In this document: in pieces, positions 32,036 through 44,593 of the stretch | Layout of the letters: the number at the start of each line of letters is the position of its first letter | Position numbering within the stretch: the stretch's first letter is position 1 | Source: Linum tenue | Taxonomy: Eukaryota > Streptophyta > Magnoliopsida > Malpighiales > Linaceae | Length of the DNA: 64,000 bases | Direction of reading: 5' to 3' | Assembly: GCA_946122785.1 (NCBI GenBank) | Contig: CAMGYJ010000011.1 | Location: 54,486,449-54,550,448 of the forward strand | Translations under genes and position numbers: made by a program | Notes under the pieces: generated by a model | What the model saw: the letters and a program-made list of their open reading frames with translations, nothing else | Told to the model about the DNA's origin: nothing | Database searches by the model: none

Positions 32036-35000
32036 TCAAGTTTGGCTGGGCGAGTTCATCACCATTTCACCTTCCAACATACGTAGTACCTACAGTTTGA
32101 TAACATTAACCTACATTCAGTAGACGTGTGTCATGACTCGACGAAGCAGGAGTTTATTAGGTTCCTCTTAATGTACCTGAGACATTCGGGGCCTGAAATC
32201 AGGATCGCGCTGGAGGCACAGCAGGGCACACTGCATCATGTTACTCAGCTGCGGCTCCAGATAGCAGTTGTTCAACCGCGGATCAACCAGTTCAATGGTG
32301 GCTTTCTTCTCCAGCAAGGGACGTGCCTGTACAAAGAGGAGGTTTATTTCTGGTGAACAATCAAGAAGATGCAATCAGCTGTGGCATAATCTCTTCTTGT
32401 GGCTGAGTTTTATCATTTACCCATTCGGTCAGACATTGCTGTCCTTTGGGCTTTCCCACATCTATAGCCTTTCTTCCTGTGACCAGCTCCAATAGTACTA
32501 CCCCAAAAGCATACACATCAGCTTTCTCTGTGATTTTCCCGCTTTGAACGTACTCTGGCGCCAAATAACTGCATTTTCACAATGGTATCTCAGAAACCCT
32601 TTATTTATGTTGCTGATAAAAATTCAAGCATTGCAGTTAACGAGTGTATCTGTTACTGTAACGTGGTTTATATTTTACCCAAATGTTCCAATGATTCTTG
32701 TGCTGACCCCCAGGTCTGCATGTGGCTGCCACCTTGCTAGTCCGAAATCCCCAACCTATATCATTCACATCAATGGAGTTATGATACTTAACATTCAAGG
32801 GGAAGGAAAATAAGGTGTAAATGAGAGAGAGAGGAAGGGTTTTTTGTATGGCATAGCCCTACCATGGGTTCAAAGTCGTGGGTGACAAGGATGTTGTTAG
32901 GCCTCATATCACGATGGACAATACAGCCAACCCTGCATTCTTCATGAAGGTATCTTAGCCCTCTTGCTGCTCCAACTGCAATTTTTTGTCTCGCAGCCCA
33001 TATCAATGGATCTTTGTTCAATGCTGCAGGGAAAAGAGTAAGCCAGTTTAGTCGCCATTCTTCACCAAGTAAAATTGATTAACTATCTAGTCCTGTTGCA
33101 GAAAGAAAAACTCACCAAAGAGATGTGAATCTAGAGATCCATTGCAGATATATTCATAAACAAGCAGCCTTCTTCCACCCTCCACGCAGAATCCAATTAG
33201 CATCACCACATTCCTATGTTGTGCACAGCTCAAAACCTCTACCTCCGAGCAGAACTCAACGTCGCCTTGAGAGCTAACGGATTTATGCTGCTTCACAGCG
33301 ACCACCCGACCATCTTGTAACACACCCCGGTAAACCGAGCCAAACCCACCTTCAGCCAAGAAATTCTCCTTTGAAAACCCTTTTGTAGCAGCTTCAAGTT
33401 CCCCATAGGCGAACCACTTTGGAGGGCTCCCAAATCCAGGGGCCTTGTGTTTACACATTGAACACAATGGAGGAGGGCCAAGAGGCACATTTCCGGATAA
33501 CGAAATGGCTTCCCTCACACTTTTGCTCAGCCTGACATCAATTGGTGAATTAAAGGATGCAAGTGCAACTGATTCAGAGTCATTATCCAATCTAGACAAA
33601 CTTGTGAGCAAATTCTTGTAAGCTGAACTGAGACATGTGTCATCACCATCTGTATCCAAACCCCTCAACACATGCTTCCTGATCTCGCCACTGGCATCAT
33701 CCATCCAAGACCTTTGATAAGATCTCCTGAGATGAGGGGTCGATATTTCAGTAGCGTCTGTATCAGAGTCAGAATCGTATCGGCTTTGGGCTACGAAGGA
33801 AGGGTTGTTCTTCAAGTTGCTGAAATTGGCACGCATAAGAAATGGTGAAGCTCCTGGTTCTGAACTCGATCTGGACGAGCTGCCTGTACCAATATCTGTT
33901 GTAGTCATCGAGAACTCGTGCTCGGGAGAGCTAGCTGGGGTCACAAATGGTCCCCTTAACGTATCATTGTAATCTTTGCTGTCGAAGTAGGTTCGAGGAG
34001 GCGGTTCATCAATGACACCAACTGGTTGTAGTGGCCATGGGAAGGAAACAACTTCAGGTTCCAGCTTGAGCGATCCGTTTACTTTCAATCGAAGCACTTT
34101 TGGACGTGACTTTTTCATCACCACAAGATTGCAATCTAGCTTCTCCAAGCAGCATTTCTTCTCGTGTTTCAAATGTCTGTGAAGAAACCATCACTAGTTA
34201 AGTGCAAAAAACCTGGACTGTATCCAAGTATTGAAAAGGTTACTTGAACATGCAATTATCATCTGGGTATCAACTGTAAGAAACACTAGGCCATGCTCAT
34301 CATAAGCTATAATGCAAACAAAACACAATACAATGTTATACATTGTCTTTATTACTTGTCCAAAATCACCCAGTTTGACTCTGAATTTTTTGCTTCTGCA
34401 GCCACCACTCCAGTTGTTGAGTCAGAAACAACCTTCACCCTGAATCTTATCTGGGTTAAGAAAAAAAAAGGAAACAAGAACAAGAGTGGTTACAAAGGAA
34501 GAGGAAACTTGACTAGAAAAGGGGGGAAAACTTTTGAGTCAATGGTGGACCTTACCTTATCAATGTCATAGGCATCACGAAGCCGATTCATCATTTGGGA
34601 GCAAAGCTCTGAAACCCCATCTCTCTGGTTCAACATGGAGGCCGAGAACGAGAGCTTTTTGTTACCAGCAGAACAATCGCCGCCGGTGAATCTTGAGAAA
34701 CCCCAAACCCTTTTACCTGCAAGAAGGAGAAGTTGCCTCTACTTTATGAGAAAGCTTTTAGGTGGAAAAAGATCAATCATTTCCCAAGTAGAGGATCGAC
34801 CCAGTGGGGGCTCATAAATCATAATAATGAGAACCAAGCGCACGGGATCCTAAACCATAAGCCAAAAATGGGCAAGTCTCCGGCTTGGACTTCTAAAGCG
34901 ACCAATTTAGGAGCATTAAGTGCTAAGCGGCCTAATCATGTCAAAACTCAAAAGCTACCAAATTCCTTCTATGACTAGTTGACTACAATTCAAGGTTCCC

Positions 35001-35352
35001 CTAAATCCACAAAGGTTTTAGTTTACCAAAAAGCTTTGCAAGGGACAGAGTAAAGGACAGAGCAAAGGGCATTACCAAGAATGGCACCCATATGGGAAGA
35101 AATCAATGTAGAGAAATGCCAAGGAAAAGAAGGACCTAAACAGAGAGAAGGAACATTTTCCAAACCTGGGGAGTGAAGTGGGAGGATAACCAGAAGCCTG
35201 ATACAATCCCCAGGCTGAATAACATGAGTAAGCGCCCAAACCAGAGCACGCGTCGGAATCTCCTTGGGAGCAGCTTTAACAGCCACAACCACCACTTTCC
35301 CCAGCCCGAAATCCGCCGGAGAACCACCGGACGACGACCCTCTCCCGCTCAT
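32036..35352 (-). CDS. Protein kinase with N-terminal adenine nucleotide alpha-hydrolase-like (USP) domain
   Basis: Nine exons fit with GT-AG introns and unbroken phase: 35352-35166, 34716-34556, 34450-34356, 34176-33116, 33023-32863, 32755-32679, 32568-32421, 32326-32177 and 32089-32036, giving 697 residues. The N-terminus ([20 protein letters not shown], then [11 protein letters not shown]) is the USP-like domain. A Ser/Asp-rich linker follows, with a CxxC motif ([12 protein letters not shown]). The kinase domain has the glycine loop [11 protein letters not shown], Lys in [27 protein letters not shown] and [20 protein letters not shown]. It matches the plant family often labelled inactive protein kinase SELMODRAFT_444075-like, yet Lys, HRD and DFG are all in place. 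No signal peptide or membrane segment is seen, so it is probably cytoplasmic. Its substrate is unknown. Confidence 0.9.
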
Positions 35353-36537
35353 CTCTTCACCCTAACCAACTTCACTTCCAGAAAATTCAACAATCAACCA
35401 ACAGAACCCATTTACGTCCTTCCCCAACTTTCACAAATTAGCCCCAACCCAGATGCCCTTTTGCAGTCAAAACTCCAAACAGAGTGAATAACAAGCGGAG
35501 AGAGACAGGGGAAGAACGTGGAATTCAATGGACCCTCTTTCCCTTTCTCTTTCTACAACCGAAAAAACAGCTTCGGATCAAGCGCTAGGGAAAAAATGTG
35601 AAGGCGGGGAGGGGAAAGAAAATTGTTGCTACATGGGGAAAGCGTGGGGTTAACGAGGGAACGGAACGGACTGCTTCACACTTCTGCCATGGCCTATTTT
35701 GGACGTTTGCTGGTGGAGGAAAAAGGGATGGGTTTGAAAAAGCTGGAATGGGTTACTACTGTATTACGTTGGAGGACAGTTACGAGACGACGACGAATTC
35801 CTTCTTCTTCTGATGACGGTGATGACTCTTCTTCTCTAGCTTCGTTTCTTTTGGCTTGGTGCAGTTGTTCTGAAAGCTGGATTCGGCAGCTGTTGGAATG
35901 ATTCTGGGTCTAAATAGTGATTAAGAACTGTTGGAAGAATTGAAAGCAAGGGGAAAAAGGGTAAACGGAGGGCGCCAATTCTGGGGAAAGGGACGAGCAA
36001 AACGACATTTTTGGGACGACTTCGGGATTAGGTGGACGGGATTATGGAGGGGCTCTGTATATGAACATTTGGCAACTGGAAGATGATTCCATTGTTTAAA
36101 AAGCAGAAACATTCTCAAGAAAAAAATAAACCAAGACGACATGGGCGGGGAAAGAGATAATGAAAGGATTGAGTTTTTTTTTCTTTGATTCTGTTTGGGA
36201 CGGCCGATTTACAGCCTGCTAGAAAACTTCATTGGTGATGATCACCCAACAAGTTATATGTCCGAGTTGATTGCCGTTGTCGTTGGGAAATATACTTCAA
36301 GATGGCCGGTTGTTTAGGGTAAGGTGTGTAACTAAATTTGGTCTCTTAGTTTTGAGTAGGATGAGAGCCAAATAAAAGAATTAAAATAAAATTATTTTCT
36401 CTGTTTTTCTAACTTTGTTGTAATCCAATTGGAACGAGTTCATTTTAATTTACAAAATGATATTCATTTTTCGATATATTTTGAGAAATTTATTTTGTAC
36501 CACTCATTACTATTATTAGTGTTATGCATTGATTAGT
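35353..36537. other. Upstream region of the kinase gene
   Basis: Probably promoter and 5' leader near 35353-35600. No other gene can be supported. Confidence 0.4.
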
Positions 36538-36605
36538 GATTTAGGGTTAGGGCTTAGAGTTTAGAGTTAGCATTTAGAATTAAAGGTCTAGGGTTTAGGA
36601 TTATG
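36538..36605. repeat. Degenerate telomere-like repeat
   Basis: Runs of TTTAGGG-like words: GATTTAGGGTTAGGGCTTAG, then GAGTTTAGAGTTAG and CTAGGGTTTAGGA. The exact plant telomere unit TTTAGGG occurs only a few times, so it is a decayed interstitial array or a simple-sequence look-alike. Confidence 0.4.
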
Positions 36606-38799
36606 CATTGATTAGTTGTGATCCAATGTTATATCATCGTATTGGACTAATGATTTCAATTAAAATTCAAAATTCGATGACTTAAGGCTAGTTTGAGTGT
36701 ATAGTGTGCACTCATTTTCTATCGGTGCACCGTAAAAGTCACCGGTATATGGTGGTAACTGGTGGAAGGCGGTGGTGAAAGATGGTAACTAGTGATTAGT
36801 ATTTTCCTACTATCATTGTATACAATCATTTACACTATGGAATATCCATACCACCGATATACTTCAATACCACTATGATAAATGATATAATCATATATAT
36901 GTTTTACCAAAAATTATCATCATGGTACAGACTAATAATATCTGCCTCAATTTTGCTATTCAAAATATGTCAAAGCAAATGTCGTTTTGAAGAGCACGAT
37001 TAACTTGAATTTTATGTGTGAAAATATTTGAACCACATAAAACCAAAAAGACTTAGCTTGTTAAATTTAATTTGAGATAAAATTATTCATAATCAATAAC
37101 CAATTCCAGTAGCTCTAAATATCCCATCATTTGAAAATAAACCAGTTAAACTTGTGCTTAAGGTTTAAACAGTTGCTCAGCAGTTGTGTCATAACAAATA
37201 TCTAGACCTACATCTTACTTTGTCAAACTTTATTGATAATGTTGAGTTGAAATAACAAGTGCAGCAACTTAATCATCATAAGATGATAACATGAAGGTTC
37301 ATTTAACATATAATTCTCCTCAAGACTATGTCTCAAAACCAAAATTTCTGTATCAAATTTTTAGAAATAAAATTTTAAATTCTAACAATATTTGTTTTTT
37401 TTTCAAATTTCTTTTTTTTTTTAAGACAGTCAAAGTGTCTTTCTTGATTATTTTAAAAGAGAAGCCTACTGGCACTTTTGGACCCATATGGTTTGGCTGT
37501 GTTCATTTGTCAACAATTTTGAAATGCAGAGCATTCTGCAATATTTCTGGCGAGTGAAGGAATTATTGGAGCTCGATTTGGAGTGTGGAGGAGGGATTTT
37601 TTATTGGGAGATTTGACAATATGATACTAGTGTACTAATGGGATATATCTATATTTCGAATGATATGATTGTTGGATGTATTTTATTGTATTTTGACAAA
37701 TCTAAATCATTGATAATTATTTTTTATTAATTTGATAATCGAGTTTTGGTTAATAAAATCAAGACATATGGTTAATTCATTAGAGGTTAACCTCTGTTTA
37801 ATTTATGATTTAGACAGGTGTATCTCATTAGACGTACTCAGAGTATAATATATTTTAATAGTATACTAGTCTAACCATTGAATATATTATACAAGAAATA
37901 ATGGATAGCTCGAAAAATCATCTTCATCCAACTAACAAAAACAAATGAGAGCAACTCTAAACTAACTAGAGAAAATAACTTTTCTTGTCACACGACTCAC
38001 ACTATGAGCAACCTAATTCGCAGTCTAAGTAATCGCCCAAAAATCTAAACCTATGTCCAGAGTAGGTATCATCGGCAAGCAATTTTATTGAGTATCAGTT
38101 CTCCAATTGCAATCCCACTATGTGCCTCTGGTGAAGGACGACTTCGAATTTTTTTTTCCTTCGGATGTAACTCCACGGAAATTGATGTTACGATCAAGAA
38201 CAAGCCGTCTCGAGCAGGACAGTGTAAATTGGACGGTCCGCCCAACTAGACAGACATTTTAGTCCTAGTTAAGCCCTAATCAGTCCTTTACCTAAACCTA
38301 TCGTTAATATATTATGCTGCCTGGCTGTGAGCTGTCGTGAACTGCAATCTCTGATGTCTTCGATTGATGTAGGTACGCTCCAGTCTTTTGACTTAGCCAC
38401 CACTGAACACAAGGTAGCACAGTAGGAATTTAGCATCGATCCCATCCCACCAACAAAGAAGAAAATCACTTGCTCACTCCTCGCTATCCTAATTAGTGAG
38501 ATTAATGTATGAGAAAGAAGAATGCCGGTGAATTAATTTGAGGCTAAATATAAATTCTACAACTGTTGATAATCCCACGACAATAATAAGCTGTTGATCA
38601 GAAATAACAAGAAGATTTGTGAACAACGTTGGTCAAATAGTATTATGATTATCCTAACGTATTAGATGAGTGACGAAGTCATAAATTCGGATAAGGGTAT
38701 CCTTGACCGAATATAAATAGATAGATAACTATTTAAAATACATATGATGATTTTTTTAATATTTGAGTAACTAATTCATGGAAAAAAGGAATAGTCAGT
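36606..38799. other. AT-rich spacer
   Basis: No gene, RNA or repeat with clear ends seen in this stretch. Confidence 0.45.
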
Positions 38800-40550
38800 T
38801 CTTAGCGAATGCTGCAATTCAACAGGGTCGTCAACCCAAGTACCCTCGTTATTCTTTAACGTTGTAATTCGTTTTTCTTTTCCTTCGTCGCATCGTTCTG
38901 GCATGGAAGTATTTGGTATTCCGTTCCCCAGAAGCGATCCATTCCAACCTTGATTTCTGACACCAGGGGATTTCTTCCTGGAATAGGACCGATTCTAGTT
39001 CATCCCGCAGCTCTTTCAGTTGGCCTTCCACCGCATCTGTCGTCGCCCGTCTCTCCAGCCTGTCAATCTTGGTTAGCAATAAGTTCTTCTTTTTCTGAAT
39101 ATGCCCCCATGTATCATAATTCCAGGAGCCAGCATCTGACGCAAAAGCGCCTGCTGAACTGACGAAGTCATCACCCTTCGCCCAAGCCTCAGTCGTCATC
39201 CGGGTAAAGTCCTCGTGAGTGAGTGCATCACAAGGCGGCTGAATCGGTGTCGGCGCTAGCTCAAGAATGTTGGTCGGATCCTACTAAAGTAAAGAGCATC
39301 AATGAAACGATCCTAGTGCTCATTCCGAAGATCCCGAGCCCAACACTTATTGAAGAGTTCCGGCCAATTAGCTTGTGTAACGTGGCTTACAAAGCTTTAA
39401 CGAAGTGCCTTGCCGCGAAGCTAAAGCCCCTGATGCCGGCATTGGTCCATGAAACGCAGACCTGCTTTGTACCGGGGCGACACATCACTGATAACATATG
39501 TATTCTCCAGGAAGTGGTACACTCTATGCGTGCTAAGAAGGGTCGTAGGGGATGGATGGTTTTAAAGATAGACCTAGCCAAGGCCTATGATCGCATAAGA
39601 TGGGATTTCGTTCGAGAGACTCTCCAAGCAACGGGCGCCCCAACCAGCTTCATTAACCTGACCATGGCTTGCATCTCGACGTCAACAATGCAAATTCAGT
39701 GGAATGGTGGCTTGACAGAACCGTTTTCAGCCTTCTCGTGGCCTGCGACAGGGATGTCCCCTTTCCCCCTACATCTTTACCTTATGTATGGAACGACTGA
39801 GCCACGTAATAACTGAAGCGGTGAGAGATGGTTATTGGCAGCCTATAAAGCTTACCAGTAATGGACCAGCCTTATCCCATCTATTTTTTGCAGATGATCT
39901 CATCCTATTTGGTGAAGCTTCAAGCGCCCAGGTGAAGGCAATCAGCCACAGCTTTGAAGTTTTTTGGGCTTCGTCCTGTCAGCAAATAAGCAAACCCAAA
40001 TCCCGTGTATTCTTCTCGGCAAACGTCGCGACAGAGAAGCCATAGGCGCTGAGCAAGGAGCTGGAGATACCCCAGACGACGAACCTCGGAAGATATTTGT
40101 GAGTTCCAGTGATCCACGACCGCGTATCCAAAGCAACCTACACAGGGCTTATAGACAGGATTGACAGCCGACTAGCGGGCTGGAAGGCGTCGACCATGTC
40201 GCTAGCGGCGAGGATCACACTGGCTCAAGCGGTGCTCTCGTCCCTACCGGCGTATACGATGCAAACGGCCTTCCTGCCGGCGAGTGTTCGTGACTACATA
40301 GACAAAAAGATTCGGGCTTTTGTCTGGGGAAGCACTGAGAATGGCCGAAAGAAACATCTAGTTGACTGGGAGAAAAAAACAGTATGCAGGCCTAAGGATG
40401 AAGGAGGATTGGGGTTGAGAGGTGCGACACGAACGAATGAAGCATACATGCTGAAAATAGCGTGGAGGCATCTCACCCATCCTGATGAGCTATGGGCAAG
40501 GGTACTACGCCACAAGTATTTGAGGCAAACGGCGGAACTAATACTAGTGA
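38800..40550. mobile_element. Decayed LINE (non-LTR retrotransposon) with inverted 5' part
   Basis: On the minus strand, about 39235 to 38800, the text is the region between endonuclease and reverse transcriptase (ALTHEDFTRMTTEAWAKGDD, then KSRLEWIASGERNTKYFHAR). After a frameshift it continues KRITTLKNNEGTWVDDPVEL. On the plus strand from about 39223 the reverse transcriptase follows (NETILVLIPK, EEFRPISLCNVAYKALTKCL, KIDLAKAYDRIRWDF). After a one-base shift near 39732 it continues with LSHLFFADDLILFGEAS, and from 40109 with a C-terminal domain (SLAARITLAQAVLSSLPAYT, GGLGLRGA). The two parts point in opposite directions from a junction near 39225. The copy has several frameshifts, lacks a clear 3' end and is not functional. 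Confidence 0.8.
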
Positions 40551-40561
40551 CGTTTTCATAA

Positions 40562-41355
40562 ACAACAAAGAGGTGTTTACATATTCTGAAAGTAGAGGAA
40601 AATTAGGTTTATTGTCTAATACTCATAAATTAGTATCTTTTATTGTATTCTATGAAGTAATCATTAACGAATTTGTTGCCTATTTGACTTCGAAACTTGT
40701 TTTTTAATGTAGCTTAAAGGTAAAATAGTTCTTTCGACTCTTGCAATTGCAATTGCAATTAATGGTGGAAAGGAATATATATAAGAACAAGAGTAGATAG
40801 AAAAGTATAAGGATAACAATTGTTCATATTTCTTATATATCATAGAGTTCCGATTCAATTATGGTGCTCACAGAGTGTTTTATGAGAACGTGTATACAAC
40901 ATTCTTGATCATATGTACGCAAAAGCATTGTGAGTACATTTCACAATTGCCCTATCAACTTAGTAACAAAATGGGTATATTCAATTGAACTCTATTTACA
41001 AATATAAAACACAAGTAAAAATCAAAATAGAAGAGAAAAGTTACACATATATACAATTTAAAGTTTAAACAACAATATAAAATGGCTAATTGACTAATTC
41101 CTTCTGATAGCATCTTTTACACTTCTACACTAACTGCAACTCTAATCGCTGGGCTTTTAAATTCTATAAAGTAGCCCGAATTCCCTTGCTATGACTAGCC
41201 CAACCAAGACAATGGGCCCTTGGCCCAGAAAACATCCTCCAGCCCAGTTCCATGAATCAGATCTTTTGGGCCCCAACGGTCATGTGTCCCCCCGCGCCTT
41301 GCATTGAAACAGAAGCAGCGGGCACACAATCCGGTTGTTTTCTCATTTCCAGTCC
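40562..41355. other. Spacer before the EFFECTOR OF TRANSCRIPTION gene
   Basis: AT-rich to about 41100, with no supported gene. The last 100-200 bases are likely promoter and leader of the next gene. Confidence 0.4.
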
Positions 41356-43021
41356 ATGGCCGATGGCAAAGGCGCCAAGTTCGTCGCCGTCGCCGTCGCC
41401 GCCGATAGATTGAAGCGGGAGGATTGTAATCGGACAAAGCACGATCCCGACTTCTCTAAATGGCAGGTTCGTTTCAATCTCATCTTTCTCTTCTCTCTCC
41501 CTCCTACCCTTTGTAAATTCAACTTCCAATTCCCCCAATTCATACTATCTCTGAAACCACCAAGGAACCAAATCTGCGAACACCGGATCTTCCTTTCCAG
41601 CTAAGTACTCTACAGTTCCCGGCGAAAAAATTACCATCTGGGTTCTTTTCATCGCTGGCAGATTCTCACTCATTTGCCCCAAAAAAAATGAATTTGGACT
41701 AAATTTGTTTCGGGTCGACTTGCGGTTTTAGGTTCTTATCGGGCCATCTGATTGGGCAGACTATTCAGTCGGGAAGGAAGGAGCTGCGAGATACAGAGTC
41801 CACAATCTCCCTTCCACTTCTTCCGCCGGAGTTTACGAGCTGGGGATCTCGGTCCGCCGATCCGATTCGGGTCGAGAACTCGGGAAGCAAGAGATAGTGG
41901 TGGTTTACCTCGGGCAAGCTGAAAATGTCAGGACCCGACTCCAGCGGTACGGGCGAACGGGCGCCCATTTGGGAAGCAGTTACTCGACCGGTCACTGGGA
42001 CGAATTCAAGACCGAGCCTCTTCACAAAAGCGCCGGCTTGTTTGAGGAGATGTTCTCCAGAGGCCATTCCATTGTCTTCAGATGGGCTGCTGTAAGTAGT
42101 AGTACTGTAAACAGTTTTTTTTTTCAGTCATCCGTTGAACAATTCGTGAGACTGATAATGTTGGTAGCAATGTAACAGATGAAGGACAAAAGGGCTGCTG
42201 AGAAGACAGAGTCACAGCTGCTCGAAACATTCGATTACGCCTGGAATCGTGGTGGGAATGGAGCTCGTAGACCGGGCGACATTGTCCAGAAACTTGACAG
42301 GATTGCTTCAGCAACAGCAGCTAGTTCCAGGCTGAGAGACATTTCCAAGAAGCTAATGCTGTCGTTAGGCCACCAAGGTGCTGCTGTGGGAATCAAGATT
42401 GAAGCAAGCAGCAAGCCAGTTTCACCACACAAATCCGAAACGAATTCAGGCGAAGACAATGAAAGCAAAAACTTCCTCCACAGGGTCTTCAACTTTAACA
42501 GGTCACGGCCCAGATTGGTTTCAGACATCAAATGTGGAGCAACAGAAGAGGAGAGCACTTCTGCTAGTAATGTCTGTGGGTTCATTATGGCTGATGGCAT
42601 TCCCTGCAGAAGCTCACCAGTTGCTGGAAGAAAGAGATGCGAGCAACACAAAGGGATGAGAATCTATGGTTCACATTGTGTAAAATCAAGTAAAGCAAAT
42701 GAGAACAATCGGTCTCCGGACTGGGAACATAGCTTATCTGTTACCAAATGTGGAGCAACTTTGGTGAATGGTTCGTTGTGTAGCAGGCGGGTGGGACAAG
42801 GGAATGAAAAGTGTTGGCAGCATCACGAGAAGAGGGTTGGTGATTATGATGCTGGTGAAGTTCCCAGGTTGTCTGGCGAGGAGGGTTCATTGTTGAAGTC
42901 TGAGTTGCAGGCTGCGGTGGTCACTTGTGGTGTTCGGTTGCTAGATGGTTCGGATTGTAGTAGAGCTCCTGTTGCTGGAAGGAAGAGATGTTTGCAGCAC
43001 AAGGGGATGAGAGTAAATTGA
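41356..43021 (+). CDS. EFFECTOR OF TRANSCRIPTION-like protein (GIY-YIG plus zinc-binding repeats)
   Basis: Three exons: 41356-41466, 41732-42091 and 42179-43021, all in phase 0, giving 437 residues. The N-terminus has LKREDCNRTKHDPDFSKWQ, then VLIGPSDWADYS. A GIY-YIG-like domain follows (AGVYELGISV, IVVVYLGQAENVRTRLQRYG). The C-terminal part holds three Cys-rich repeats: CGFIMADGIPCRSS to RCEQHKGMRI, CGATLVNGSLCSRR to KCWQHHEKR, and CGVRLLDGSDCSRA to RCLQHKGMRVN. This order is that of plant EFFECTOR OF TRANSCRIPTION proteins (ET1/ET2), nuclear regulators linked to gibberellin responses and DNA demethylation. The start chosen is the Met before ADGKGAKF; another in-frame Met lies seven codons upstream at 41335. 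An intact single-copy gene by appearance. Confidence 0.9.
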
Positions 43022-43536
43022 GTGATCATCGGTTGATTTGATGACTCTTGTCATTTGTCATCGGTTGATTTGATGGGTTGTTGTAGGTTTTTCTAGCTAC
43101 ATTGAGAGGCCCATTGATTTGCCTTGTGAGTCAAGATAAGTTTTCAATGTGAGTTGTGACCTCAAAATTAAGGGGTAATTTATAAGTGTCAATTAAGGGG
43201 TTATATATAAGGCCCTATGTCACTCAGACATGCTCACGAACGAAATGATAATCCATAACTCATTAAATTTAGTGAATAGAAAAGTTACGCATCGACCAAC
43301 CAATTTGATTGTTGACCAAGCGACATCAAGCATGATTGTCAAATCGATACAATCTGGTTCAACCGGTTGGTGCGGTCCAACCAGTATGTTTAATTTTCTT
43401 CCCCTATACAATCGGGCTCGCATATTAATTAACGGTTCAACGCTGCCTCGGGATTTCTCCAAAACGCCTGGCCACAACAAATCTCACCCTTATCTTCAAC
43501 CCCCGACTACAACAATCCCCCAACACGACCACCGCC
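43022..43536. promoter_or_regulatory. Intergenic region with the probable promoter of serine O-acetyltransferase
   Basis: Holds the 3' end of the ET-like gene and the upstream region of the next gene. TTATATATAAGG at 43201-43212 is a good TATA-like word, but it is about 325 bases before the ATG. The sequence next to the ATG is C-rich and pyrimidine-rich, like a leader. Confidence 0.35.
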
Positions 43537-44524
43537 ATGCCGGCCGGCGAGCTCCGCCCGACGGCGGTGCCGTTGCATCCCACTAGCCCTGCCTCCCCCA
43601 CCGCCGCAGCGTCCGGCGACGAGGCCTGGGTATGGGCTCAGATCAAAGCCGAGGCCCGGCGAGACGCCGAAGCCGAGCCAGCTCTCGCCAGCTACCTCTA
43701 CTCCACTATTCTCTCCCACTCTTCCCTCGAGCGATCCCTCGCCTTCCATTTGGGCAACAAGCTCTGCTCTTCCACCCTCCTCTCCACTCTCCTCTACGAC
43801 CTCTTCCTCAACACCTTCTCCTCCGACCCTTCCCTCTGCGCCGCCGCCGTCGCCGACCTCCGCGCCGCCCGCGTCCGCGACCCCGCCTGCGTCTCCTTCT
43901 CCCACTGCCTCCTCAATTACAAGGGTTTCCTCGCTTGTCAGGTAATTCTTCGATTGCCAATCCCTAAAAAGAAAAATCGGGGACTCCAATTTTGTTCTTT
44001 TTCGGGTAAAATTGTTGGGATTTCTTTCTCAGGCGCATCGATTGGCTCACAAGTTGTGGATGCAATCCCGGCGGCCGCTGGCTCTAGCGCTGCAGTCCCG
44101 GGTCTCCGACGTTTTCGCCGTCGACATTCACCCGGCGGCGAGGATCGGGAAGGGGGTTCTGTTCGACCACGCCACGGGGGTGGTCGTGGGCGAGACGGCG
44201 GTGATTGGGAACAACGTGTCGATCCTGCACCACGTCACGCTCGGTGGAACGGGGAAAGCTTGCGGCGACCGGCACCCGAAGATCGGCGATGGCGTGCTGA
44301 TAGGCGCCGGGGCGACGATCCTGGGGAATGTCAACATTGGAGAAGGAGCGAAAGTTGGGGCAGGTTCTGTGGTTCTGATCGACGTCCCGCCGCGGACCAC
44401 GGCGGTGGGGAACCCTGCCAGGCTCGTCGGAGGGAAGGAGACCCCGTCCAAGCACGAGGAGTGCCCAGGAGAATCCATGGATCATACGTCATTCATTTCG
44501 GGCTGGTCGGATTACATTATCTAG
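43537..44524 (+). CDS. SAT: Serine O-acetyltransferase, probably cytosolic
   Basis: Two exons, 43537-43941 and 44033-44524, give 298 residues. The enzyme moves acetyl from acetyl-CoA to L-serine to make O-acetylserine, the carbon backbone for cysteine. The N-terminal helical SAT domain is seen (DEAWVWAQIKAEARRDAEAE, LASYLYSTILSHSSLERSLAF). Then comes the left-handed beta-helix with hexapeptide repeats (DIHPAARIGKGVLFDHATG, VVVGETAVIGNNVSILHHVT, LGGTGKACGDRHPKIGDGVL). The catalytic His pair regions DHATG and HHVTLGG are present. The C-terminus ends WSDYII, with the terminal Ile that docks into O-acetylserine (thiol) lyase to form the cysteine synthase complex. No transit peptide is apparent, hence cytosolic. 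The ATG lies in a GC-rich exon and is the only Met before the SAT domain. Confidence 0.95.
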
Positions 44525-44593
44525 GACTTCCCCGCCGGAGTTCCCTTCCTTCTGAGGTTAGTCCGTGTTCATTTTCATTCACAGTCCATTTAC

